Shown here: positions 20,291 through 32,300 of the stretch, piece by piece
Numbering within the stretch: position 1 is the stretch's first letter
How the letters are laid out: every line of letters begins with the position of its first letter
DNA from: Laburnicola sp. R22_1
Taxonomy: Eukaryota > Ascomycota > Dothideomycetes > Pleosporales > Didymosphaeriaceae
DNA: 64,000 nucleotides
Direction: 5' to 3'
Assembly: GCA_014281115.1 (NCBI GenBank)
Contig: JACONQ010000018.1
Coordinates: 124,001 to 188,000, forward strand
Translations under genes and position numbers: made by a program
Notes under the pieces: model-generated
Told to the model about the DNA's origin: nothing
Seen by the model: only the letters and a program-made list of their open reading frames with translations
The model's database searches: none

Positions 20291-21698
20291 TCACCCGACC
20301 GTAATAGCCGCAACAAGCGCATCCATAGCACTCGAGTGCGTGCTCGCATTCGCAGGACTAATAAACGGCCCTGCCCAATTAAGACTCAACATATTCCCCT
20401 CGTCGCGATCATTCTCCCAGATGCTATCCGCATTGGCGCGGATGCAGTCTGCGAACGCCGCGTCGGGCGCAGCAGCCTGCAGCAACTGCAGGTTGCGCGC
20501 AAACACGCCTTTGAATTGCGACCCGTCGGCGCCGCAGTAGGGCCCGCATTTGTCGTGGATGATGCCGTTTTCGTCGGAGAGCTCGGCGATGGCGGCTTTG
20601 GCTATGCGGGTGGCGAGCGGGAGGTAGGATGCGTCGGGGGCGGCGCGGTGGAGTTCGACGAGCCCGCCGAGGATGACGCCTTGGTTGTAGGACCAGGTTG
20701 TCTGGAGGGCGTTAGGTGGGGTTTGGGGGGAGTTGGGGAGTAGGAATGCGTACCATGTTATTATTTTTACAGTCATCCGTTAGGCCGTCGTTGATGGTGC
20801 CGCGCTCGTTGATCATGCCGCTGTTTAGAAACCAGGACAGCTCAGCTTTCGCCCAGTCGACGTAGTATTGCTTGTTCGGCGCGCGGTTCGCGAGATGCGC
20901 GGCTGTGGAGAGGAAAAGCGTGTTCGGAATCGCGTTTACGTAGGATTTCTCCCAGCTCCAGTAGATGCCTCCGTTCCCGCAAAAGGTTCCCCACGTTGTT
21001 GCAACGGATTGGAAAATCTTCTCGGCAAGGGTGAGGTACTCTGTGTCTTGTGTAACATCGTAGGCGGCGATCCAGCCCAAAGCCCACCACAGATCGTCAT
21101 CGTAGAAGCCGTCGAGCCAGTCATTAGCATTGGATGCGGCAACTTTGATCTTTCCCTCTGTTTTGTAGATTGGCAACTTGGTCACATCGATGTATGCGCC
21201 TCCCGGGTTGTTCCAGTTTTCGGGATACGTTGTAATGGGTTCATCGTCGACGCCCAGACTCTTGTTGTATCCAGACCCCACCCCGGTTGAGTTGAAGAGC
21301 ACGAAGGTCACGTTGCTGTTGTCTCTCTTATTGAGGGGGTTTCCTTCTACACCAGGCTGTGGATTGTGGGCCGGTGCTTGCACTAAAGTGTTGGCAAATA
21401 TACGAGGTACTCTGTTCATGTCAGCGTAAGAAGTGCAGATGCGCCTGTAGAACACGTACAAGCTCTGTAGTTGGGGGTTTGGGTCGACCTTTGCCAGGTT
21501 GGCGACCATGGTCATAACGTTTGCGCTATTCCACCAGCCACATGTATTCCAGAGCCCTGTGCCAGCATTATACCAGATTTGCAGTGCTGATAAAGCGAAC
21601 TCGGCGCGTTGTGTAGGATCGGTGATACTTTGCGCGGAGATATTAGAAATGAACGGAGCAGCAAGTAGAAGCGTTCGTAGAAATAATAATGAATACAT
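20291..21698 (-). CDS. Secreted GH76 alpha-1,6-mannanase-like protein
   Basis: Two exons, 20754-21698 and 20291-20701, joined over a 52-nt intron (donor GTACGC, branch CACCTAAC, acceptor CAG), giving 451 residues. A signal peptide covers residues 1-22 (MYSLLFLRTLLLAAPFISNI then SAQ). The GH76 catalytic element YDDDLWWALGW sits at 199-209, with the Asp pair typical of endo-alpha-1,6-mannanases. Further family landmarks are LWNTCGWWNSANV and TTWSYNQGVILGGLVEL. GH76 enzymes (Dcw1/Dfg5 in yeast) cleave or transfer alpha-1,6-mannan and help link GPI proteins to the wall. This copy ends MDALVAAITVG without a long hydrophobic tail, so it is more likely a soluble secreted enzyme than GPI-anchored. 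Confidence 0.9.
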
Positions 21699-23455
21699 GG
21701 TGTGCTTCAGCGAGTGAACAAACTATAGTATTACGATATAAGGGGTAACAAAAAGTATCGGAGTGGTAAGGCAGGCGCAAAAAAGACACGATAGTTGCAA
21801 TCGCAACTGCACACCTCTATCGGGAAAAGCGGTTCTCCGACGATTTATACGCCTGGACACGCAGGCATCGCATCTCAAAAGGACGAACATCGCGCTATGA
21901 CGCGCCCATATCCCTCTCATCTAAACTTGCACCAAAGAAAGGAGAGAGATAAACAAGGTCAGAAATTGCCAAAATGACGTGGGGTCGTGGTTACATGCAA
22001 TGCTCGGCGAGAGTAGCAAAAGAGACCTCACTTGTTCGCTAAATTTAGCGGAACCTGGGACTGGGGGCGCGGTTTCAAGATGCGGTCGCCCCGTTCCTGG
22101 ACGTCGAAGTAAAGCGTTTGAAGGGGGATCTGATTAGGCGCGAGAGCGTGGACGACAATTATTGGTAGAAAAAGCGCCCGTGCGTACATGTTGTGCGCTT
22201 GGTGGGAGAGTGTGGCGATGTGAATCGATGTTGGATCGGTGTGAATTCAGACGTGTATGGAAGCTACATTAACAGCAGTAATATAGTGCAAATAAATATG
22301 TATTTCGTTGTGCCATGCGAGTGAGGTTGAGACCTCTTGCATTGTTGCGAGGTGGTCATGTGGAGGAAAAGGCGCAGTCGACTGGTGGCTTGGTAGCGTG
22401 TACACTATGTTTCTTCGAGCCTGGTCAGTCACGTGTTAGGCTATAATCGATAATCCATGGATGGATCCGTGGACCTTGGAACTCTTCAAAACGATTTGGT
22501 GTTTAGATATTTGCTGCAAACCGACCGATGTTCCTCTTGATGCGCAATGCAATTGTGAATGGAAATGTTGCGCCTCTAGGAGTTCCCTTCGTAGCTCTGC
22601 GTCCTCGCCCGAAAGTTTGCGCAAGACCTTGAAACAGGCGGCCTAGGGAGACGTTTCAGCCGGAAGCTGTACGAACCGCTTCATAGGCGACGACGAATTC
22701 AATCGCCAAGAACCATCCGTTTATTCCGCGTTTATTACCAGCTCGATGCAATCTTGTTCGTTCCAAGGTTGATCCTGCAAATGTACCTGAAGTACCGCTA
22801 GTTCGCAGATGCTTTAAATAACTCCCGGGGGATCGTGTACTTTGAGTGGCACTGCAGGGAGGTGCCGGCGTGGCGCGTGGCCGATAAGGGAGATCTGCTG
22901 GCCTAGATGATCAGGCATTGTAGATCAAGGGTGAATTCTGAAACAGCAGACTTGCGAGGGCACCTGGGCAATGATGATATCACATGATCCCGAAGGACCC
23001 GTAGATCGAGTCCTGGGGCAGAAACATGTGCTCAACCCGTCTCAAGCTACGGGTTCAACGATGAGAAGTATTCGGAATGGACGATCAGTTTGCACCAAAT
23101 CGTAGTGAATGTTGGCGAGTATGCGCGCCAGGAGTGACTACGCCGCACCGCAAAAGAGCTGACGTGATGGCGTACACATGCAGCAGGAAATTCATCACGC
23201 TTGCTCGATCCTTTCTTGGAGTCAAACGGCATACAGTTCCGATGTAAGATTGGGCAGAGAATCTGCTCTTGAAGGCGGAGAGTTGATACCTGCAGATGAG
23301 CGGTCAGCGCGCTGCATCGCTAGCTTGATTTTTCGGTACCAGGGTCCCATACCGTAGTCATGAACGAGGAGTTACCGACCAGGTGTCTCAGCATGGGCAA
23401 ATTGCTTCATCATATCGGACATAATGCGACTTCCCAGTATTGCAATTCCCTCACT
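21699..23455. other. Intergenic, no gene seen
   Basis: About 1.75 kb with only short unsupported frames. It should contain the GH76 promoter and the 3' end of the Zn2Cys6 regulator. No repeat or RNA gene recognised. Confidence 0.4.
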
Positions 23456-25247
23456 TCAACCGATAATGATATCCCCCAATTCCTTGATATCGTTTATCCA
23501 GCAGACATCGGAGGTTTGCCCTGCTTTATCTTTACAAGTCCATATTATCCCCAGCACCTGCTTGATCGTGTGTACATACCTAGAGATAGGATTGCAATTA
23601 GCAAACGTGACATCAGGGCTGTATCCCAGATGATTGCTTACCCCCAGTACAACAGGTGATAGAATTCGTCCAGCTTGTCCATGATCCACGTTCGTTGGAC
23701 GGGATCATCGCACTCGGCCCCGGCAAGAAACAGTGGCCAGCTTATTGATTTGTACAAAGTATCACCTGGTTTGAAGAAGGAGACGTGATGCAGAATCTCA
23801 TTGACAAGTTCCGTAAGATTGACCAGTGCGGAACCACTGGAGGGATCGATAAGCGGATTGGTATATGGCAAGCACCGGACCAAGTAGATACAGACAGCAG
23901 CGCGGTGTGCTGAAGCTATATGCATGCGGTGATCAAGATTCTCGAAGGGAGAAGCATGTTCGAAATTGCGTGTCCAGTCCTAAACGTACAATCACGAGTC
24001 AGACATGTCAATGGATCGGTCACTTCAAGTCAAGGGATACACATGGAATGACAATTCTGCCATTGGATCAACGCAAGGTTACGTACCAGTGGGTCAAAAT
24101 CCAATGCTGCTTTCAATAACACGCCGATACGATTCTGGACGTCCACAGCGACGTGATCTGAGAGAGACTGGCGTGTGTCCTCAAGACTGAACGACTTCAC
24201 TGTGATACTCAGTAACGGTGCGGGGCACGAGAGGTAGTTGTTTGTTTCGGCATATCGTAGAATAGGATCCAGATCGATTGACTCAGGGATCAGCGCTCGA
24301 GTAGTCGAAAAAGTGAATGTAGTGCCAATGATGAAGAAAACAAGGGCGTCCGACAGTAGTGTGAGACGTAGCCGGCTCATCGGTCGCTGTAGGTATGGAG
24401 GTGTATCGAGACGCTCGATCAGTTTTCGGGCGCCTTCCATGTGTACCTTCCACTTGTCCCGGCCCGATTCAATCAGGTCATAGTTGATAAAAAGGAGTAT
24501 AGAAGCCAATGTGATATCAATGTTGGATTTGTTTACCGATGCAACACACTGCGCGAAGAGCGAAAGCGCTTGTTGTTTTGCCAGTAGAGCGTCCGCATAG
24601 GAAGTTTTCATAGGTCCTCCAAATCGACTCACGTTTTGGTAGTAAGCTACAAGACAGGGCCGTTTCTCCAATTGATATAATGGTTGGGTGATGGGATCTC
24701 GTGAGATGTTGAAAACATGGAAAGCGGAATTTGCCACAATGAGGTGGAGCAGGGAGGGATATGCAGCTGTTGCAGGGAGGAGATCGCGGAACGGGTTCTG
24801 GCCAGGTCCATCGTGTATGACTATATCCTGGCAGATCTGGGTTGCAAAGTGATAAATATAATACCGCGAATTCGGACTGAGGTCCTGAATGAGAGGGTCA
24901 ACGAGAGCCGAATGGACCGTCATCTCCGTCTCTTTCCTAGGCAACTCTTCAACCTCAGAAGTAAACTCCACACTTCCCCCATCGTCCTGAGTGCCATGCT
25001 GGACGACTGGCTGTCGTGTAGATACAGGGCTCCGTTTCGACGCTAACTTCTCTTCATAAGACTTGCCCATCATCTTCCCACGGCTCGCCACACCCTGGTT
25101 CCACACGAACAGCTTGCCGTACCCAAGGCACTCGGATCCCGAGGACGAGCATTTGTGACACACGGGAAGTGATCGGTCGCATTTCCAACGACGCCTCCTG
25201 CAGGTATGGCAATTTCTCGTCGGCAGGGTGAGATCGGACGGCAGCAT
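23456..25247 (-). CDS. Zn2Cys6 transcription factor
   Basis: Three exons, 24087-25247, 23642-23979 and 23456-23579, giving 540 residues. The first ATG in frame is at 25247. Residues 13-40 form the fungal binuclear zinc cluster C-x2-C-x6-C-x6-C-x2-C-x6-C (NCHTCRRRRWKCDRSLPVC and onward), with the basic RRRR typical of DNA contact. The rest is helical and resembles the fungal transcription factor domain 2 of Acr-2/UPC2-like regulators (KWKVHMEGARKLIERLD; SWPLFLAGAECDDPVQRTWI). Introns have GTACGT and GTAAGC donors and end in TAG. It is divergent from the MFS transporter gene starting at 25752, with about 500 bp between, which makes that transporter a candidate target. Confidence 0.88.
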
Positions 25248-25751
25248 TAGGTTAACGTCATGCGGGGTGTGTCGACATTTGACCCAATGGGGCAACTCGC
25301 TAGCAGTACCTACAGTCTGTGAGAAGCAGAAGAAATACCGACGTGGTGGCTCTTGATTAGCCGATAGGTAGAAGCTGGTGAATGCAGAGCTTCAGTAGTC
25401 GTCGACGAAATTCTCGGCCTTGGCATCGGGGTGCGGTGCCGAGCACGTGATCATAGCGTCACCAGTACTAACCCCGCTAACCCAAAGAGGCAGCCAAGGC
25501 GCATAGTGCTCCATCGGGGCGGCCACTAGTGAATTGAAGCACGTCAAGAGGGCATCGCGAGAATTCTCAGCAAACTCATAAGCTCCCCGCGCTTCCCAGC
25601 GCCGTGTTGCTTTTTCGAGGACTCCAGAATTCGACGGACAACTTCCAGCAAAGCTTCAGTGTTGCGTCATACTCGGCACTGCATCGAAGCCTCCCTATTC
25701 CGGACTACGCCAGAAGAGAAGAGGGCTGATCGACTTCACTGCAACTTCAAT
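25248..25751. promoter_or_regulatory. Shared divergent promoter region, regulator/transporter
   Basis: 504 bp between the start codons of the Zn2Cys6 gene (leftward) and the MFS gene (rightward). A palindromic CGG-type site for the regulator might be expected, but I could not assign one with confidence. Confidence 0.4.
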
Positions 25752-27466
25752 ATGGCTTCAATGGAAGATCTGGAAGGCGTACGGTCTAAGACGCCGCCCA
25801 GAGGTGCATATAGCCCCTCCGAAATCGAACGCCTAGGACGCGCACGACCAGAAGTATTCAGGTCAATATGGATGGAGCTCGGCTTCTGCTTCTCCCTTTT
25901 AGGATCAATGTTCGTTGCCGAATACTTCGTCTCAGGCTTCAACGTCCTGCTGCCAGTACTAGCAGAAGCACTTGACATTCCGTCTCAGTCAGCAACGTGG
26001 CCGGCAAGTGTCTTCTCTCTGGTCACTGGAGCTTTCTTGTTACCCGCTGGACGCCTTGCGGATATATTTGGAGGGTACATCGTGTTCTCTGTCGGGCTGG
26101 CTTGGTTTGTCGTCTGGTCCATCGTCGCGGGATTCAGCCAGAACTATGCCATGCTCATCGTTTGCCGAGCACTGCAAGGGCTTGGACCGGCGGCTTTCCT
26201 GCCGTCTGGGATTATGTTACTCGGTAGCATTGTGAGTAGAACATTCCTTCTTGGTTTTCAACAATCTAACACCGTTGCAGTACCGGCCCGGACCTAGAAA
26301 GAACCTCGTTTTCAGTCTCTACGGAGCCTTTGCCCCGGTTGGTTTTTTTGCTGGCATATTCTTCGCCGGCCTCTCCGCGCAGCTGATGACCTGGGGTTGG
26401 TACTTTTACATCGGCTCTATCATGCTCGGCATTGTGGCCATCGCCTCTTTCTTCTGTATTCCGCGGAACGCTGAAATGGCTCCGAAGACGCCCATTAAGA
26501 TGGACTGGTTGGGCACGCTAACCATCGTTCCTGGACTGATTCTCCTGGTCTTCGCCATTACCGACGGCTCACATGCCCCGAACGGCTGGGCGGCGCCCTA
26601 TATTCCAGTCACTTTTGTGCTCGGTTGGGTTTTCGTGGGTGCATTCATCTACCTGGAAGGATGGGTGGCGGAACAGCCCTTGTTACCTGGCGACATGTTC
26701 CAGGTGAAAGGCATGAGGGCATTGACCGTAGCGCTCTTCTTCTCGTATGGCGTCTTTGGAATTTTCCTCTTTTACGCGAGCTTTTAGTAAGTCACCAGCA
26801 TCGATTACAATCTCTTCCCTGCTAACAGCATCATAGCATCCAGGAAGTCCTAAACGCCAGCCCGCTCTTAGCCAGCGCCTGGTTTGCCCCGATGTGCATC
26901 GGCGGGCTCATCCTCACCACCATCGGCGCCTTCGTACTACATCTCCTCCCCGGCCAAATGTAAGCTATATCGACACCATACCCGCGACAAAACGAAAGCT
27001 AACCAAGTATAGCCTTCTCCTGATAAGCGGCGTATCCAACGTCATCTCCGTGCTCCTTTTCGCCATCCTCCCCGTCAACCCCAACTACTGGGCCTACATC
27101 TTCCCCGCCATGATCTGCGCCACCCTCGGCATCGACATCACCTACAACGTCTCCAACATCTTCATCACAACCTCGATGCCGCGCGCCCGCCAAGGCCTCG
27201 CCGGCGCCCTCATCAACTCCATCCTCTTCCTCGGCATCTCTTTCTTCCTAGGGTTCGCCGATCTCGCGGTCACGCAGACGTCGCATAAGGGACGGAGGGA
27301 GAGTTATAAAGTCGCCTTCTGGATGGCAGTCGCACTTGCCAGCTCAGCGCTGTTTATCCTGATTGTGGGCGTGAAGGTCGGGAAGGCGAAGAGCGATCTG
27401 ACGGTCGAGGAGAAGGAAGAGTTGGAGCTAGAGTTGATGAGCAGGGAGGCTGGTGTGCCGCGGTGA
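25752..27466 (+). CDS. MFS transporter (drug:proton antiporter type)
   Basis: Four exons, 25752-26231, 26281-26786, 26837-26959 and 27013-27466, giving 520 residues. Introns of 49, 50 and 53 nt have GTGAGT, GTAAGT and GTAAGC donors and ctaac-type branch sites. Transmembrane helices start at about residue 40 (FCFSLLGSMFVAEYFVSGFN). The loop motif AGRLADIFGGY is the MFS motif A between helices 2 and 3. CRALQGLGPAAFLPSG follows in helix 4. The C-terminus is a charged cytosolic tail (EEKEELELEL). The family exports toxic small molecules or fungal metabolites across the plasma membrane. The start at 25752 is preferred over in-frame codons upstream because MASMEDLEG fits the usual cytosolic leader. 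The substrate is unknown. Confidence 0.88.
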
Positions 27467-27903
27467 AGCACAGGGTCTGACCACTCTCCTGCTGCACGGC
27501 TCTGGCGTCTTTTTTTTTGACGCTCAGAGTCATATTCCGGACCGCTACGCGATGTGGCATGTTACAATTGTTCAGCAACGCCGCATGCAGAAGGTGTGCA
27601 TGGTCATCGCGCAATATGTTCACAATGCGACGACGTACTGCCCGCAACGTCCGTTGTACAAATGCAATGCTAATTTTCGCGCAGATCTTGCCAGCCATAA
27701 TGGAAGATGGAGTTGTCGCGTGTATCAAGCGCGTTTACTCGCGCCGTGGTGGATCGACGCATAGGCGCGATAATTGTTGCAACCGACACAATTTTGTCGG
27801 TAGAAGGGGCTGATTTTTTTTCGGGCGATAGTAACTCACAAGGAGCCGAACTAAAGTTTAACACAACTATACTTCTATTATATACAACTCTATCTTATAC
27901 TTT
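27467..27903. other. Intergenic, left flank of Copia element
   Basis: No gene seen. The last roughly 65 bp (27838-27903) turn AT-rich and resemble the AT-rich DNA on the far side of the retrotransposon, as expected if one older sequence was split by the insertion. Confidence 0.45.
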
Positions 27904-28089
27904 TGTCAGATATGCAGCTGTTAGATAGAACAAGCGCGTTGAGGTTGGATCTGTACAATAAAGCAGGGACCACCTGGCTTGGCACACTAGCGAAGAAGTC
28001 AGAACCAGCCGAACACGGTGGACACGAACACAATACAATCATCATCATCTATTAAGGCGCATCATCGCATTCAACCATTAAATCTGACA
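27904..28089 (+). repeat. Left LTR of Copia element (186 bp)
   Basis: TG...CA termini within the 7-bp inverted ends TGTCAGA/TCTGACA. It is identical to 32868-33053 on direct reading. Confidence 0.95.
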
Positions 28090-28122
28090 ATTAAGAGTCT
28101 CACTGCCTCAATCGATACCAAA

Positions 28123-29322
28123 ATGGCTGCACTACCCCAGCGTGACCCGACGGTGACCCTTCGAGACCACACCGACTACAGGGCATGGATAATGCAGCTC
28201 CAGTCTAGATGCGTCGCATATCGCATCTGGCCAAAAGTCGATCCTACGTCGAATATCCCAATGAAACCTGAACCTATAGCCCCAAGGGCGCCGCTAATTA
28301 ATGGGTATACTCCAGCAGCGAACGTCAGCATCCCAACAAGGCAGTCCGAACTGTCAGCAGCAGGACTCAAGGCGTTCAAAGAAGATCTTGAGTATTACAA
28401 GATTCTTGCCGAGCAGTATAAGAACGATCGACATGATTTTGAAAAGGAGCAAACAAGCCTCCAGCAAATCATTGTTTATATTCAGGCTACTGTCAGCCCA
28501 CATCTTCAGCGCACTTGCTGCCTCCCAGATCAACCACTGAGACAGTGGATTACGAACCTCAAAGCCACGGTTGGCGTCGACGAACGATTCGAGAGAGAAC
28601 GAGCCCGCGACCGATACCTTACATCCCTCAGACCGATAAGAAACGCGTCGAATTGGGACACATGGCTTGCTGAATATGATCAAGCAGCTACAGAAGCGGA
28701 GATAAGCAATGTCCCTGAGATAACACAGATTGATGTGATCACAAAGGACTTTCTGACTGCCGTAAACAAAGTTGCGCCCAATTGGTCTACGACCTTTCAG
28801 GATAGCGGACGGTTCACACCTGGCATGAATCGGAAAGAAATGATGAAGCGCTTCCGAGAGCATATGATGTTGAATCATCCAACCCCTCGAACAGGGAAGC
28901 ACAAGGCCGCATTTGTGGCAGATGACTCGTCATACCTCGCTGAAAGTGGGAAAACCACCCAGGGCATTAATGCCGAAGCAGCACCATCTAGAAAACAGGG
29001 CAGACCCCGATATCAACGTGATGACCAAAAAGATAATAAGAACTTATCCTCAGTCCAAAAACCTGCAAAAACAGGAGGCGCTAAATGTCCTGCGTGTGGA
29101 CATCGCTATGGACTCCGGGATTGCTTCTATATTAATGCAGACAAAGCTCCCGAGTGGTGGAAACCAAACAAGAAGATCGAAGAACTCGTCGCATTGAAGC
29201 GCGAGCACGATCCCGAATTTCAAGGACTGCTAAGAGGACAAAGCAGACCAAGATCAAAAACACCAAACATCAAACAATCGCACACGCCCACACCTGAGAT
29301 CCTCGAGTCCCCTGAGGACTAA
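28123..29322 (+). CDS. Copia Gag protein
   Basis: 399 residues from the ATG at 28123 (context caaaATGGCT), 33 bp after the left LTR. Residues 1-20 include TLRDHTDYRAWIMQLQSRC, the Gag N-terminal pattern of fungal Copia elements. The middle is helical and capsid-like (RQWITNLKATVGVDERFERE). Near 325-345 lies a Cys/His cluster (CPACGHRYGLRDCFY) in the usual place of the zinc knuckle. The frame ends with TAA at 29320-29322, directly followed by CTAGAG and a still-open frame into Pol. Gag forms the virus-like particle around the element RNA. Confidence 0.85.
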   Translation: MAALPQRDPTVTLRDHTDYRAWIMQLQSRCVAYRIWPKVDPTSNIPMKPEPIAPRAPLINGYTPAANVSIPTRQSELSAAGLKAFKEDLEYYKILAEQYKNDRHDFEKEQTSLQQIIVYIQATVSPHLQRTCCLPDQPLRQWITNLKATVGVDERFERERARDRYLTSLRPIRNASNWDTWLAEYDQAATEAEISNVPEITQIDVITKDFLTAVNKVAPNWSTTFQDSGRFTPGMNRKEMMKRFREHMMLNHPTPRTGKHKAAFVADDSSYLAESGKTTQGINAEAAPSRKQGRPRYQRDDQKDNKNLSSVQKPAKTGGAKCPACGHRYGLRDCFYINADKAPEWWKPNKKIEELVALKREHDPEFQGLLRGQSRPRSKTPNIKQSHTPTPEILESPED

Positions 29323-29373
29323 CTAGAGGGACGGAGAATATCAAACGTCAACGCTGCGTTTACATCAGCGCCA

Positions 29374-32300
29374 ATGGAAACAGAAGTGTCTGATTACCCG
29401 CTGAAGCGCTCGTTCATTCTTGATTCAGGATCAACTTGCCACATTACGAACAACCCCGACCGTATCTACAACTTCCGTCTACCTACGTCCGGAGATTATA
29501 TATGGGCTGGCAATACAAAGATATGGATAAAAGGCTACGGCTCTGTTGACTTAACACTGAGAGGCCAACATAGAACAACTACGTTGGTTCTACATGATGT
29601 GGCTATCTGTCCAGACCTCCTGTGCAACCTAGTCTCCTTTCGACTACTAAGGCATAGAGGAATCTGGTGGGATACGCAAACGGACCCAACTACGCTGAAA
29701 GGACCAGACGACAAGGTTATCGGAAAACTATCCGAGATACACGGTCAATGGGTACTTAAGTATGATCCGCTACCACCCACTTCATATCACATCCGCAAGA
29801 ATACATCACGAACGAAAGGAGCACCACAAAGGGCCTCAGCCGAATTATGGCACAAGAGACTAGGACACCCTGGACCAGCAGCTATCGAACATCTTGTGCA
29901 GCAAGCTAAAGGGGTGCGAGTTAAGGGAGTTACAACAGTTCAATGCGACTCCTGTAGGAAAGCAAAGATCCGGCGACAAATTAGCCGAGCACCGCGAATC
30001 AACAATAAAGGACCAGGAGAAAGACTGGCTATCGACTTTCATGCCTACGAGGCGCAAAGTAGCACTGGCGAAAGGAGCCAGATGCTTGTCACTAACAGGT
30101 ACTCAGGCCTGCAATGGGACTTTTATTTCAAAGACAATCGACCAGCAAAGTCGGTTATCAAAGTTCTATCGAACTTCTTTCTCTTCCTTAAAAACCATTA
30201 CAATATTACGGTCAAGGTCATTGAAGCGGACAACGAGATCACGATGGTGAAACCGGAAATCGAGCGCTGGTTGGCATCACAAGGAATTACTGTCGAGCCT
30301 TCCGCCCCAGATACACAAGCTCAAAATGGAGGTGCCGAACGCTCAGGGGGTGTGAACAAAGAGAAATCGCGCGCGATGCGTCTCGATGCCAACCTACCCT
30401 GGGAACTATGGCCCGAAGTCACGAGAGCTGCAGTATACCTCTACAATCGAACACCGAATTATGCGAACAACTGGAAAACGCCATACGAGATATTCTTCAC
30501 ACGAGTTGCTCTGAACAACGGAGTAGTCACCTCAATCAAGAAACCCAACCTCGCTCACCTCAAAGCGTATGGCTGCAAAGCGTTCGCAATAACGGATGAT
30601 ACACATCGAGGTAAATCAAGGCTACAACGCCTAGACCCAAAGGCTTGGATTGGTTACCTAGTAGGATACCGGTCCTCAAACATCTATCGAATTTGGATAC
30701 CGTCACTTGCCAAGGTGATAAGCACCCGCGACGTTATCTTCGACGAACAAACTGTCTTTAGTGGCAAAACTGAGGACCTTATGGATAACCTCATGCACAG
30801 TACACTGGAGGAAATTGCCACATACGTGAGAACGATCGAACTCCCAACACCAAGTCATCAACCAGAGACAGAGTCCTTCCATGAAGACGACACTGTTGGA
30901 GGCTCATCAAATCCCCAAGGCGAAGTAGACCCACCAGGCTACTACCAAGGAGTGAAGATCAGGGACAACTATCCGACTCCTCCAACTACACCACCACCTG
31001 CGGCATTACTTGCGCAGTTAATGGCTGGAAATGAATCAGAAATGAGCCTAAAAGGGTCATCCAAAACTGTCCCCTGGGCAGCCGCCTTCATAGCAGGAAC
31101 TCAAGCTGGCCACGTTGGGAAATACAGAGGGGATGTTATAGACAAGGCTAAGATGATGAGAACGCTCGCCAAAGGCTTGAAGCCCCATCGAAGTCAACTC
31201 CCACCTCTGCCAACGTGCCGTACCAAGCTTGAGGATCACCCGATGGGCGAATTGTTCAAAGAAGCAGAGCGGGATCACCTCGCAAGCCACAAACAAATGA
31301 AATCATGGTCAGAAGTACCAATGAAGAAGATCAAACTGACAGGACAGCAGATCCTTGACTGTATGTGGGTATACACCTACAAGCTTGACAAACACCATCG
31401 CTTGCTGAAGTGCAAGGCACGGCTAGTCGTCCGGGGCGATCAACAACGGAATATTACCTCTCAAGACACTTATGCAGCCACGCTTGCCAGCAGGTCGTTC
31501 CGAATGCTAGTGGCAATAGCAGCTCACTATGATATGGAGCTCGAGCAATACGACGTTACAAACGCTTTCGTCCATGCAAGTATGGACCGAGAGGTATACA
31601 TGAGAATGCCCCGTGGCTATCAGAAGCCTGGAACGATACTTCAAGTCAACAAGGCTTTATATGGTCTTCGGATCTCACCACTCCTCTGGCAGAAAGAGTT
31701 TACCTCAACACTCAAAGCTCTAGGTTTCCAGACAGTGCCTCACGAGCCATGCTGCCTTCTCAAAGACGGAATCATCGTCTTCTTCTACGTCGACGATATC
31801 ATCTTAGCTTTTCACAAGCAGAAAGAGGAAGAAGCCCAACAAGCGATCAAGCGCCTACAAGAAAAATACACCTTAAGTGGAGGAAACGACCTTCAGTGGT
31901 TCCTTGGCGTAGAGATCATCAGAGATCGAAAGACTAGGACGATTCAACTCTCTCAGGCTGCCTACTCAGACAAGATCAGTCGATTAGTTGACAAGAGGGA
32001 TATTCGACACGACACCCCAATGGCAGCTATCGAGCTGAAACCACGAGACGGCTTAGCGACACCCTCAGAAATTAACAAATACCAACGCAAGATCGGATCG
32101 CTTCTGTTCGCAGCAGTAACAACTCGACCGGACATAGCCTTTGCAACCTCAAGGCTAGCTCGATTCCTGTCAAATCCGGGCTTGGAACATCACAATGCCG
32201 CTGATCGAGTACTACTATACTTATCAAGCACCAGATGGAGAGCACTGCAGCTCGGAGGAGGCAACTGCCTTCAAGTAGCCAGCGATGCCTCATTTGCTGA

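Noticed and set aside
16985..27466. Secondary-metabolite gene cluster (NRPS-like, regulator, MFS, flavoenzymes)
   Set aside because: The NRPS-like gene lacks carrier and reductase domains, housekeeping-type genes (DUF1993, GH76) intervene, and no tailoring set is present.
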